DNA from: Gracilimonas sp034520725
GTDB lineage: Bacteria > Bacteroidota > Rhodothermia > Balneolales > Balneolaceae
NCBI GenBank assembly: GCA_034520725.1
Contig: JAXHNH010000011.1
Coordinates: 124,001-188,000, forward strand
DNA length: 64,000 bases
Direction of reading: 5' to 3'
Part shown: in pieces, positions 1 through 10,466 of the stretch
Layout: every line of letters begins with the position of its first letter
Numbering within the stretch: the stretch's first letter is position 1
Notes under the pieces: generated by a model
Seen by the model: the letters and a program-made list of their open reading frames with translations, nothing else
Databases searched by the model: none
What the model was told of the DNA's origin: nothing
Position numbers and translations under genes: made by a program

Positions 1-2922
1 GCACTTGATTATGAAATGGCCTTGCTTAAGAATATGGGCGTCAATGCCATCCGTGTTTATACCGGAATCCCAAAACGATGGATCACCTATATATATGAGA
101 ATTACGGGATCTACACGATGCTCAATCATTCCTTTGGTCGCTATGGTTTAACTGTAGATGGAGCATGGATGCCCAATACGGAATATTCTGATCCACGAGT
201 AAGAGAACTTCTTCTAAGTGAAGTCACCGAGCTTGCAGAAGAATATCAGGATACACCGGGTTTACTGCTGTTTTTATTGGGAAATGAAAATAACTATGGT
301 CTTTTCTGGGATGGAGCTGAAACAGAAGACATCCCAATGGAAGACAGACAGTCTACCATTCGCGCTCGTGCCATGTATGAGCTTATTCAACGAAGCTGCT
401 GTTCAGATGAAACAGATCGATGACAGCCGACCTATTGCTATTGCAAATGGTGATCTGCTATTCATGGATCTGATAGTCGAACTGCTTCCTGATATGGACA
501 TCTTCGGTACCAATACCTATCGCGGTATGACCTTCACCGATCTGTATGAAAGAGTTGAAAATGAATACGGCAAGCCTGTATTACTAACTGAATTCGGGTC
601 TGATAGATTCAACGCCAGAACGCTTCAGGAAGCGCAAACGGCACAGGCAAACTATTTATTCAGTAACTGGAAAGAGATCTATAGAAATGCTGCCGGTATG
701 GGAGGAAATGATAACTCGATCGGTGGATTTACCTTTCAGTTCAGTGATGGATGGTGGAAATTTGGACAAACTGAAGGGCTTAATACTCACGACACCAACG
801 CCTCATGGGCAAATGGCGGGTATCAGTTTGATTTCGCAGAAGGCGAAAATAACATGAATGAAGAGTGGTTCGGGATCATGGCCAAAGGCCCAACAGATCT
901 TGACGGCTTCTATAAGTTGTTCCCCCGCACAGCCTATTACGTTTTAAAAGAGGTACATCAGTTTAACCCATACGAGCCAAAGGCCAGACCGGAAGATCTG
1001 GAACGTCATTTTGAAAATATTTCAGTGATAGATGCAGACCTGAGGGCTAATGTTGGAGGCGGCCAATCGGAGGGAAGTTCTGATCTGATCTCACTAAGCA
1101 GGTTTTCAGCTACCTTTGAAACCTTTAATACCGGTGGAAGCCTGATCACAACCCCGCAAGATAACGACCCGCGTATCGTTCAGTTTCCGGATGAGCAAGG
1201 CTTCGACCACATGCAATCTTACTTCATAGGTGTTGAAGCTAAACCGGCACCGAATATGAGGGCTGAAGTGGTAACAAATATTCTCGGTAACGTTGCTGAA
1301 AATCCCATTGATGAGATATTCTATGAAAACAGGGGCCGTGCTGTAGAACTACTTGGTCAGAATGGAAATATCATGGCTGAGTCTCTGAATAGGGTAGAAG
1401 TCTACAGTGCCAGCTACTCATGGAATCAGGAATACTTTAACCTTGATGGCTTTTACCGGACCGGTCATTATCATTGGGGTTATGAGGGTGATTTCTTTGG
1501 TTTATATCCTGAAGCAAACTATGGCGAAAACATTGATATATACAATGGCATTGCACCTTTTGGTTTTGAAGCTGAAGGTAAGAAGATGTTTGATGGATTT
1601 AAGCTCGCCTTTGGTCCACAGCTATGGTGGGGTGCTAACCCGGCCGTATTGCTGAAATATTCTACCAATGTAGGTCAGACTGAATTGACCGGTATCTATC
1701 ACGAAGATATTGAGCGACAGGGGTTGACAGGTAGTTCTTTTGCAATTCCACAGCCAAAAACAAGGCGTGTCACATTAGCTGCCGGCCGTGATTTCGGTAA
1801 CTTTGGGGTGGAACTGGGTGGTATATGGGCCGGTGAGCCATTGAACGGACGTGATTTCCAGCTGGTGCGTGAGCAACCGGATGGCAGTTATAATGTATAT
1901 GTGGACGAGATCAAACCGGAAGATAATTGGGGTGGTAAGATAAAGCTTACTTACTCACAGGGTCTCTTTAACTGGTATGCACAGTCGGCCGTAATGGGTT
2001 TGGTAGCAAGCGGTGGTGTAGATCAAACCATGACCTTTACCGGATGGAGACTGAAAGACAGCGGAAGCGGTAATCAGTATAACGTCCTTTCAGGGTTTAC
2101 TTACAACATTGGCAACATTCAGGTTGCACCAAATTTCCTATGGCAGAAACCAATTGAAGGCCCTGTACCTTCTGATGTAGATGCTCCAGCCAGGCCTCGA
2201 AATATCCTTGATGATCCGTTTGTTGTAGGTGGAAACCGGGAGCAAATAGCCGGTGAGTTCCTGCTGACCTATGACCCTACTCCGGGTACTTACATGTACG
2301 AATGGAACAACGATATGGCCGAAGACGCCCGGTTTGCAATGAATTTAGGCTTTGTTTTCAGACATTTGCCAACCACCCGTGATGCTGCGATCGGTATTTT
2401 GCGTGATGGCCGGACATTCTTCCCATTCCCCGGGGCACCACCTGCTGAAGACCTTTGGGAAGTCCATGCAAGAATAGTATCCAAGGTGAACAGAAACCTG
2501 GGTCTTATCGCAAATATTTACGGTGGAGATGCACAAGCCAATGGTAGCGATCCCCGACTGATCAGCCGCTTATGGTGGTGATGTGCGCATGATATACAAG
2601 AAAATGAAAGTCAGCGGATTTCGTTAAAGTGGATGACTGGGGACCATATGACTATCACCGTGATTTCAACCTGACCTTCCCATTACAGTTAATGGCAGAT
2701 TTCTCAACTGATCTGGGGACACCTGACTGGTTTAACCTGCCATCCACGCGTATCGGCGTGAGAGGAACCTGGAGATCTCTGGATCAATACTCCCCGCGCT
2801 ATGCACCAACCTATATAATGGATCCAAGCGGTGAACTTGTTCCTGATCCTACTGCAGCCGGTTTTGATAATGGTACCGAGTGGGAATTCAGAACATACAT
2901 CCAAATTGATATAACGAATTAA
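1..2922 (+). CDS. Glycoside hydrolase (clan A TIM barrel) fused to outer-membrane-type beta-barrel; 5' partial, frameshifted
   Basis: The reading frame is open from base 1, so the start lies outside the window. The N-terminal part is a GH2-like/clan GH-A barrel: a GNEN motif (Glu codon at 286-288) fits the acid/base and LLTEFGSD (Glu codon at 590-592) fits the nucleophile. From about base 1020 to the end the protein changes to alternating aromatic/polar strands with Gly-rich turns, as in carbohydrate porins or other outer-membrane barrels. One protein thus seems to join a hydrolase to a membrane barrel. Frame changes are needed near 388 (ELIQ should read ELFNEAA), near 2565 and near 2610, after which the frame runs to the stop at 2920-2922. 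It is the first visible gene of a beta-glucan operon, 16 bases before the next gene. Substrate is inferred from context only; the exact GH family is unsure. Confidence 0.72.
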
Positions 2923-2938
2923 ATAATAGGCAAGACAC

Positions 2939-4818
2939 ATGAAGAAAATGGTCATAAATAACACCAAACGTACGATACTGGCAAGTTTGCTGCTCATGTT
3001 CATTGCAACAGGTTGCGAACGCTCGGTAGATGGATTAGATGAGCCGGAATTCCCTTCAAACCCTGAAGTATTCATAGATAGTTTTAGCTCAGGTCTTGAA
3101 TACTACCCTTATGAAGGGTCCAAATTAAATGCATTCAGCGTTGAAACTGATGATACCTATGACAACAGTGGTGCAGCTATGCGTTTTGATGTACCCAATG
3201 TAGGAGACCCTGAAGGGGCATATGCCGGTGCAATATTCAGAGATGATAATGGAGGAAGAAACCTAACCTCTTACAACGCTCTTACATTTTATGCCAAAGG
3301 AACAAGAGCCGGTACCATCAATGAGATCGGCTTTGGGCAGGATTTCTTTGGTAATGAATATGCAGTGGCATACAATGGATTGAAATTGACCACGAACTGG
3401 AAGAAATATATTATTCCGATCCCGGATGCTTCAGTCCTGACATCAGAACAGGGAATGTTTTGGTACGCTGAAGGCCCTGAAGACGGAGATGGGTATTCCT
3501 TCTGGGTTGATGAATTGAAATATGAAAACCTTGACAGCACTTGCCCAACCTCGTCCTGCCATCAATAATGGAAATGACGAAACTCAAACCAGCTTTATCG
3601 GTTCAACCGTTCAGGTTCCCGGTCTTACTTTTACTATCAATAAGGCAAATGGGGTGGATGTCACCGTAGGAGCAGCTCCGGCTTATTTCAGCTTTGCTTC
3701 CTCAGATCCAAGCGTAGCAACCGTTAATGAAAATGGGACAGTATCCGTAGTTGGACAGGGAACCACTGAAATTACAGCCACTCTTGGCGGACTTCAGGCT
3801 GATGGATCACTGACGATTGAATCCATCGGGAATTTTACACCGGCTCCGACACCGACTCAAGCTCCTGAAGATGTGATATCAATTTTCAGTGATGCCTACG
3901 AAAATGTACCGGTTGATTTCTACAATGGATTTTATGCTCCATTTCAAACAACCACCTCAAACGACTTTGTAGTGAATGGAAATAACGTGCTGAACTACGA
4001 GAATTTCAATTTTGTGGGTATTGAGTTCAATCAGAATGTACCGACCTATTGATGGAAGTAATATGACAAATTTCACTATGGACGTTTACCTGCCAAATGA
4101 AGTCCCTGCAGGTTCTGCGTTAAGAGTAAATCTTGTAGATTTCGGTGCAGATGATTCATTTGATGGTGGGGATGATACCTCTGTTTCTACTACAATTACT
4201 CCTGGAAGTAATCCTGCATTGGTATCAGGTCAGTGGATCAGCATTGATCTAGACATTTCAAGTATGACAAATAAATCTAACTTAGGTCAGATTGTACTGG
4301 ATTCTGATCAAGGACCTGCGTTACAAGGTGCTACTATTTATGTAGATAATATCTACCTCTATAAAGCCTCCTGCACCATCAATCCCCTATGACTTTTGAT
4401 GATCCAAATATTGATTATTCCTTTGATGTCTTTAATGGTGCATCCTTCAACGTAGTGGAAAATCCAAATCCGTCCGGTTCAAATACTGGAGTGAACAATG
4501 TGGGAGCCATCACAAATATTGGAGCCCAATATGAGGGAGCTTCTGTTAAATCTCGAGAATTCGGTGGATCTCGCTGCCGGCTCAACGATAACAGCAGATG
4601 TGTATTCAAACTCCGCTATTCCGGTTCTGTTGAAATTCGAGGCCGGTGTAGGTGGTGTAGCTGATATTGAACTAACCGCTAACCACACAGGAACTGGCTG
4701 GGAGGAATTGACCTGGTCGTTTAGTTCAACTGATCAGTATGGAAGAATCGTGTTCTTCATGGATGGACCGGGTACCACAGCCGGTACGTTCTATCTTGAT
4801 AACATTGATCAGAACTAA
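2939..4818 (+). CDS. Multi-domain glucan-binding-like lipoprotein (frameshifted)
   Basis: Starts with a lipoprotein signal ending LLLMFIATGC, so it should be anchored in a membrane and probably surface exposed. Four beta-sandwich modules follow: a jelly-roll-like domain (about residues 40-205), a BIG2-type Ig-like domain (bases 3600-3820), a module beginning DVISIFSDAY (3870-4365) that recurs in the T9SS protein at 16310, and a C-terminal module beginning MTFDDPNIDY of the kind found beside laminarinases. No catalytic motif is seen; a glucan-capture role is inferred. Frame changes near 3536, 4040, 4385 and 4555 break the gene, yet the translation reads through sensibly once frames are joined, giving about 625 residues. 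It lies 24 bases upstream of the GH16 gene in the same operon. Confidence 0.7.
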
Positions 4819-4842
4819 AAAAAATTATCCGAACAGGTTGCC

Positions 4843-5670
4843 ATGAAAAGATACACCCGATTATTATTAATGCTAACTGTACTGACATCGTTAAGTATGG
4901 GATGTGATAGTAATAATGAACCGGAAGAAACCTACACCAACATAGTCTGGCAGGATGAGTTCGATCAGGATGGAAGTCCTGATCCTGAACTGTGGTCATT
5001 CGATATTGGTACCGGTGAGGAGATCTTCGGTCAGCCAGGCTGGGGAAATAATGAACTGCAGTATTACACGGATCGTCCCGAGAACATAAAGGTAGAAGAC
5101 GGTATGCTTCACATCACGGCGAGAAGAGAATCCTTCAACGGTTCAAATTACACCTCAGCGAAGATTCTGACCAGAGGTAAATTCGAAACAACCTATGGAC
5201 GATTTGAAGCCCGCATTCAATTGCCATGGGGACAGGGGATCTGGCCTGCTTTCTGGTTGCTGGGCGATGACTCCGGTGGTACTGTTAGCTGGCCGCAAAT
5301 TGGTGAGATCGATATCATGGAATATCGGGGGCAGCAGCCCACGGTGGTTCATGGAAGTGTTCATGGACCCGGTTATTCAGGCGGAAATGCCGTAACTGAC
5401 AGATATACCTTGACCAATGGAAGGTTTGATACTGAATTTCATGTGTTTGCCATAGAATGGGGACCTGACTTCATCAAATATTACGTGGATGATATTCTTT
5501 ACAATGAGATCACTCCTGAAGATGTAGCCGGTGAATGGGTATTCAATGATAACACATTTTATATCATACTGAATGTAGCCGTTGGCGGTTCGTTTGTGGG
5601 ACCACCAAATTCAAGCACACCGTTTCCACAAACAATGCTTGTGGACTATGTAAGAGTTTATAAAGAGTAA
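4843..5670 (+). CDS. GH16 endo-beta-1,3-glucanase (laminarinase) lipoprotein
   Basis: A 275-residue protein with a lipobox (LTSLSMGC) followed directly by one GH16 domain. The catalytic signature GEIDIMEYRG is intact: E155 nucleophile, D157, E160 acid/base. The laminarinase hallmarks WQDEFD near the N-terminus, WPAFWLLG before the active site, and HVFAIEWGPDFIKYYVDD after it are present. Family members cleave internal beta-1,3 bonds of laminarin or mixed-linkage glucan outside the cell or in the periplasm. The length is that of a bare catalytic domain; binding modules are supplied by the neighbouring lipoprotein at 2939. Start ATG is supported by the signal peptide. Confidence 0.93.
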   Translation: MKRYTRLLLMLTVLTSLSMGCDSNNEPEETYTNIVWQDEFDQDGSPDPELWSFDIGTGEEIFGQPGWGNNELQYYTDRPENIKVEDGMLHITARRESFNGSNYTSAKILTRGKFETTYGRFEARIQLPWGQGIWPAFWLLGDDSGGTVSWPQIGEIDIMEYRGQQPTVVHGSVHGPGYSGGNAVTDRYTLTNGRFDTEFHVFAIEWGPDFIKYYVDDILYNEITPEDVAGEWVFNDNTFYIILNVAVGGSFVGPPNSSTPFPQTMLVDYVRVYKE

Positions 5671-5728
5671 GCCGGTTACAGTCGTTACAACAAATTAAAT
5701 CATCTAACAACAAACAGTTCCATAAATC

Positions 5729-8700
5729 GTGTCAATAACCCTACAAAAAATTAACAAAGAAGACTGGTTCAAGATCTCAGAATTTGACAAGATGAGACCC
5801 TTTTTCATGAGCATCGTAAGTGATTCCAATCACTGGATGTTCATTTCAAGCAATGGGGGGCTTACAGCCGGAAGGAAAAATTCCGAGTATGCACTGTTTC
5901 CATACTATACAGATGACAAGATCACGGAACTGGCACATACCACCGGCAGTAAAACGATCTTTCAGGTGCCTTTGGAGGGTGAAGCGCTTATCTGGGAACC
6001 GTTTTCAGAGAGATATTCTGATCGCTTTGAAATAACCCGAAACCTGTATAAGAACCGGTTTGGAAATAAGATCATGTTTGAGGAGATCAATCATGACCTT
6101 GGTTTGAAATTCAGCTATCAGTGGAATTCAAGCAATCTGTATGGCTTCGTTAAGAAGTCACAATTGACTAATCTAACGGATCAGCCGAAAGAAGTTACAA
6201 TGCTTGACGGTATTCAAAACATCATGCCGTATGGAGTCAGCAGCGAGCTGCAGATGAGATCCAGCAATCTGGTGGATGCCTATAAGAGAAATGAGCTGGA
6301 AAAAGAGTCCGGATTGGGAATTTATGCTTTAAGCGCCATCATTGTGGATAAAGCTGAACCGAGTGAGGCGTTGAAAGCCAATATCGCATGGTCACTTGGG
6401 TTAGATGATCCGAAATACCTGGTTTCGTCTTTACAGCTCGATCGATTTAGAAACTTTGAATCACTCACGGAAGAAACGGATGTCAAAGGGGAGAAAGGGG
6501 CATATTTCGTAACACAGAACATTAAGGTATCCGGAAATTCAAGCAGTGAATGGTCTATTGTAGCGAATGTAAATCAGAATCAGTCTCAAGTCATTGAGTT
6601 GTGCAAAGCCATAAATTCTGAGGATACACTTAGAAATAAGGTCGATCAGGATGTTTTTCGGGGTACAAATAATTTACTGGAACTGGTAGGCGGGGCCGAT
6701 GGTATTCAGCATAGCAGTGATGAACTGCAGGATGCCCGTCATTATTCCAATACGCTATTCAATATCATGAGGGGAGGCACATTCGATCATAATTACCGGA
6801 TCGAAAAAGATGATTTTTCCAGTTATCTGCAAAATGCCAGCAAAAAGGTTTATCAGAAAAACGAAGAATTTCTGAGTAAGCTGGATGATCATTTTGACAA
6901 AAATGAATTGGATACCCTAATTGCTGCCTCAGAAGATGCCGATCTGATACGCCTTGGCAAGGAATATCTGCCTCTGAAATTCAGTCGCCGTCATGGTGAC
7001 CCAAGCCGGCCGTGGAATCAATTTTCAATCAATACCCACAGTGAGGTAGATGGTTCAAAGATCCTCGATTATGAGGGTAACTGGAGGGATATCTTTCAGA
7101 ACTGGGAAGCCCTGGCATATTCCTATCCCGGATTCATAGAAGGCATGATATTCAAATTTCTGAACGCCTCCACTTTTGACGGATACAACCCTTACAGGGT
7201 TACCAAAGGCGGGTTTGACTGGGAAACTATAGAACCCGATGATCCATGGTCATACATCGGATACTGGGGCGATCATCAGATCATATATTTACTGAAATTC
7301 CTTGAGTTCTTTGATCGACATCAGCCTGAAACCCTTAAGGATCTGTTCACTAAAGATCTGTTTGTATATGCAAATGTACCATACCGCATTAAACCTTTTG
7401 ATGAGATAGTAAAAGATCCTAAGGATACCATTGAGTTTGATGAGAAATCCGATGCATCTATTCGTCAAAAAGTGGACGAAATTGGTGCTGATGGTGCTTT
7501 ATTGAACAGTGGCGAAGATGACATTCACCACGTGAACTTTACGGAGAAGATCCTTGCCACGGTGTTAGCTAAAGTATCCAATTTTATACCGGAAGCGGGT
7601 ATCTGGATGAACACACAGCGCCCCGAGTGGAATGACGCCAACAATGCATTGGTGGGTAATGGCGTATCTATGGTCACACTCTATTATTTACACCGTTTCT
7701 TAAAGTTTTTAGAACCGGTTGTGGCAGAGCTTCCTGAAGCTGAGATAAAGCTCTCCGAAGAATTGAACACTATGTTCGAGGGTATCAATACTGTACTAAG
7801 TGAGCATAAGAGCCTGCTGACCGGAAAGATCAGCAATAAACAAAGAAGGGTGATAACGGAAGGCCTGGGTATAGCAGGAAGTAAATACAGGGAGCAGATA
7901 TACGATAACGGCTTTAGTGGAGAAAGAACACCGGTATCTGTCAATGATATCGCTGAATTTGTCTCAATTACACTGAAATATCTTGAGCATTCCATTCAGG
8001 CAAACAAACGGGATGACAATCTTTATCACGCATATAACCTGATGAGCCTGAAAGGAGATGAAGTCGTGATCTCGTATCTGGATGAGATGCTGGAAGGACA
8101 GGTTGCTGTATTAAGTGCAAATTATTTATCAGCAGAGGAATCTTTGACAGTTCTAGATGCACTTAGAAACAGTGCTTTATACAGAGAAGATCAGCAGAGC
8201 TACATTTTATATCCCAATAAAGATCTGCCCGGTTTCCTTGAAAAGAATAACATCCCGGAAGATCTGGTCGAAACGTCTGATTTACTTATGAAAATGCTTG
8301 CTGACGGAGACCGTAAGATCATAAATAAGGATGTTGAGGGCGGGTACCACTTCAACGGCAATTTCAAGAATGCGAGAGACCTTAAAAAGGCACTGAGTGA
8401 ACTTGGATCTACTAAATACAGTGATCTTGCCGAGCAGGATAAAGAACTGGTATTGGATATCTTTGAAAAGGTATTCGATCATAAGTCATTTACAGGCCGT
8501 TCAGGTACCTTCTTTGGCTTTGAAGGATTAGGATCTATCTATTGGCACATGGTCTCTAAACTCTATCTGGCTGTTGAAGAAGTTTGTGAAAATGCAGCCA
8601 AAGCGGATACAGATAAACAGATCCAGGACAAACTGTTCAGGCATTTTGATGAGATCGGTGAAGGGATCGGTATTCATAAATCTCCGGAGGTCTATGGAGC

Positions 8701-9142
8701 ATTCCCAACGGATCCATATTCACATACGCCACAACATCGCGGTGCACAGCAACCGGGAATGACAGGGCAGGTGAAAGAGGATATACTCGTCAGGATCGGT
8801 GAATTGGGAATTGAGGTCAAAGAGGGATGCTTAAATTTCGAACCGGTACTCCTGAAAGAAAAAGAATTCACTGAAAACTCCACAACTGTGGATCTTGTAT
8901 CCCTCGATAAAGAGAGATACGAGGTACACATCCCTGAAAATTCATTGGTATTTACCTGCTGCCAGGTTCCGGTCATTTATCAGGCAGCCGAAACTGATCA
9001 GGTGGAAGTAAGAATGGCTGACGGCACCTCAAAACAATTTGAAAAGCCGGTACTTGACGAAGAAACAACTCAAAATATTTTTCAACGAACAGGTACCGTA
9101 AAACAGATCAATGTTTCACTTAATAAAGAAAGGTTAAGATAA
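5729..9142 (+). CDS. Beta-1,3-glucan phosphorylase-type enzyme (GH94 superfamily, probably GH149)
   Basis: A 1137-residue protein with GTG start and no signal peptide, hence cytoplasmic. The (alpha/alpha)6-barrel region shows GYWGDHQ (about residue 510) and PEWNDANNAL, in which D636 fits the general acid of GH94-like inverting phosphorylases; a Gly-rich stretch RSGTFFGFEGLGSIYW near residue 920 fits the phosphate site. Size and its place between GH16, GH17 and GH30 genes match the GH149 type of beta-1,3-glucan phosphorylase better than cellobiose phosphorylases (about 800 residues). It would split imported laminari-oligosaccharides with phosphate, releasing glucose-1-phosphate. GH161 is the alternative family. 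It is an intact frame, 58 bases after the GH16 gene and 13 before the next. Confidence 0.78.
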   Translation: MSITLQKINKEDWFKISEFDKMRPFFMSIVSDSNHWMFISSNGGLTAGRKNSEYALFPYYTDDKITELAHTTGSKTIFQVPLEGEALIWEPFSERYSDRFEITRNLYKNRFGNKIMFEEINHDLGLKFSYQWNSSNLYGFVKKSQLTNLTDQPKEVTMLDGIQNIMPYGVSSELQMRSSNLVDAYKRNELEKESGLGIYALSAIIVDKAEPSEALKANIAWSLGLDDPKYLVSSLQLDRFRNFESLTEETDVKGEKGAYFVTQNIKVSGNSSSEWSIVANVNQNQSQVIELCKAINSEDTLRNKVDQDVFRGTNNLLELVGGADGIQHSSDELQDARHYSNTLFNIMRGGTFDHNYRIEKDDFSSYLQNASKKVYQKNEEFLSKLDDHFDKNELDTLIAASEDADLIRLGKEYLPLKFSRRHGDPSRPWNQFSINTHSEVDGSKILDYEGNWRDIFQNWEALAYSYPGFIEGMIFKFLNASTFDGYNPYRVTKGGFDWETIEPDDPWSYIGYWGDHQIIYLLKFLEFFDRHQPETLKDLFTKDLFVYANVPYRIKPFDEIVKDPKDTIEFDEKSDASIRQKVDEIGADGALLNSGEDDIHHVNFTEKILATVLAKVSNFIPEAGIWMNTQRPEWNDANNALVGNGVSMVTLYYLHRFLKFLEPVVAELPEAEIKLSEELNTMFEGINTVLSEHKSLLTGKISNKQRRVITEGLGIAGSKYREQIYDNGFSGERTPVSVNDIAEFVSITLKYLEHSIQANKRDDNLYHAYNLMSLKGDEVVISYLDEMLEGQVAVLSANYLSAEESLTVLDALRNSALYREDQQSYILYPNKDLPGFLEKNNIPEDLVETSDLLMKMLADGDRKIINKDVEGGYHFNGNFKNARDLKKALSELGSTKYSDLAEQDKELVLDIFEKVFDHKSFTGRSGTFFGFEGLGSIYWHMVSKLYLAVEEVCENAAKADTDKQIQDKLFRHFDEIGEGIGIHKSPEVYGAFPTDPYSHTPQHRGAQQPGMTGQVKEDILVRIGELGIEVKEGCLNFEPVLLKEKEFTENSTTVDLVSLDKERYEVHIPENSLVFTCCQVPVIYQAAETDQVEVRMADGTSKQFEKPVLDEETTQNIFQRTGTVKQINVSLNKERLR

Positions 9143-9155
9143 CCGGGCAGGAATC

Positions 9156-10460
9156 ATGAAATACTCACTCACTCATCGTTTATTAGCTTTTATGATCCTG
9201 TCTGGTTCCCTCTTAACGATTGGTTGTACCAATCAATCCGGCATGAACCAAGACAAAACTAAAGTGACAGCAGAAGACATACTACAAGATCCTGTCCAAT
9301 ATCCTGCTATTTCATACAGCGGGTATCGTGAACTGACCCGTGACAGTGTTCCCACCATCCCCGAATTGAAAGAGGATATGGAAATCCTATCTGCAATGGG
9401 AATCAAGATCGTACGAACCTATAATGTGTACCTTGATGCGGTTCCTCGCTTACTGCAAGCTATACGGGAGATGAAAGACAACGATCCGGAATTCGAGATG
9501 TACGTCATGATGGGGGCGTGGATAGATGCAAAGAATGCCTGGACGGATAAACCCGAACGCATTCGATACGAAGACAGTCCCCGCAATGCTGAGGAAATTG
9601 ACAGGGCGGTAGCTTTAGCCAAAGAATATCCTGACATCGTTAAGGTGATTGCTGTTGGAAATGAAGCAATGGTTCATTGGCAGACAGAATATTATGTAGA
9701 GCCGGGTATCATTCTCAGATGGGTGGATCACCTGCAGGACCTGAAACGTTCCGGTGAATTACCAGAAGACCTCTGGATCACAAGCTCTGATAACTTTGCT
9801 TCCTGGGGAGGAGGCAGTAGTGAATATCATAAAGATGACCTTAACGAGTTGATCAAAGCTGTGGATTATATTTCCATGCATACTTACCCAATGCATGACA
9901 CACACTATAACCCGGATTTTTGGGGTATAAGTGAGGATGAAACAGATCTGAGTGACATGGAGAAGATCGAAGCTGCCATGCAGAGATCACTCGAATATGC
10001 CACTTCTCAGTACCGGAGTGTAGTTGATTACATGAAAAGTCAGGGTGTGGAAAAACAAGTACATATTGGCGAAACAGGGTGGGCTACGGTTTCAAACGAA
10101 TTTTATGGCAACGAAGGCTCCAGAGCCACAGATGAATTCAAGTCGGCTCGTTACCACGATATGATCCGGGAATGGTCCGAGGAAAACGGAGTCTCTGTCT
10201 TCTATTTTGAGGCTTTTGATGAGAAATGGAAGGATGCTCAGAATCAACTGGGGTCCGAGAACCACTTTGGTCTGATCAATCTAAGATCTGAGGCAAAATA
10301 TATGCTTTGGGACGAAGTGGATGCCGGCATATTCGAAGGTTTGACCCGAGACGGGATGCCAATCACTAAAACATTTGACGGAAACATCGACTCTCTGATG
10401 GCAACTGTAAAAGTGCCACCGGTGAACACCGACCTAAATAAAATGAACAGCGAGGAATAA
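9156..10460 (+). CDS. GH17 beta-1,3-glucanase-like lipoprotein
   Basis: A 434-residue protein with lipobox (SGSLLTIGC), so exported and lipid-anchored. The TIM barrel carries the two GH17 motifs: AVGNEA with E170 as acid/base and HIGETGW with E306 as nucleophile, plus FYFEAFDEKWK near the C-terminal end of the barrel. GH17 enzymes act on beta-1,3-glucans by retaining hydrolysis or transglycosylation. With the GH16 and GH30 lipoproteins it makes the extracytoplasmic set of the operon. Spacing to the next gene is only 6 bases. Confidence 0.88.
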   Translation: MKYSLTHRLLAFMILSGSLLTIGCTNQSGMNQDKTKVTAEDILQDPVQYPAISYSGYRELTRDSVPTIPELKEDMEILSAMGIKIVRTYNVYLDAVPRLLQAIREMKDNDPEFEMYVMMGAWIDAKNAWTDKPERIRYEDSPRNAEEIDRAVALAKEYPDIVKVIAVGNEAMVHWQTEYYVEPGIILRWVDHLQDLKRSGELPEDLWITSSDNFASWGGGSSEYHKDDLNELIKAVDYISMHTYPMHDTHYNPDFWGISEDETDLSDMEKIEAAMQRSLEYATSQYRSVVDYMKSQGVEKQVHIGETGWATVSNEFYGNEGSRATDEFKSARYHDMIREWSEENGVSVFYFEAFDEKWKDAQNQLGSENHFGLINLRSEAKYMLWDEVDAGIFEGLTRDGMPITKTFDGNIDSLMATVKVPPVNTDLNKMNSEE

Positions 10461-10466
10461 TTAATT

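Noticed and set aside
16..423. A separate 135-codon gene at the window start
   Set aside because: The frame is open before its first ATG and continues the same glycosidase domain after one indel, so it is part of the 1-2922 gene.
2704..3075. Open frame of 123 codons on the - strand
   Set aside because: Antisense to the barrel C-terminus and the lipoprotein signal; composition looks random.
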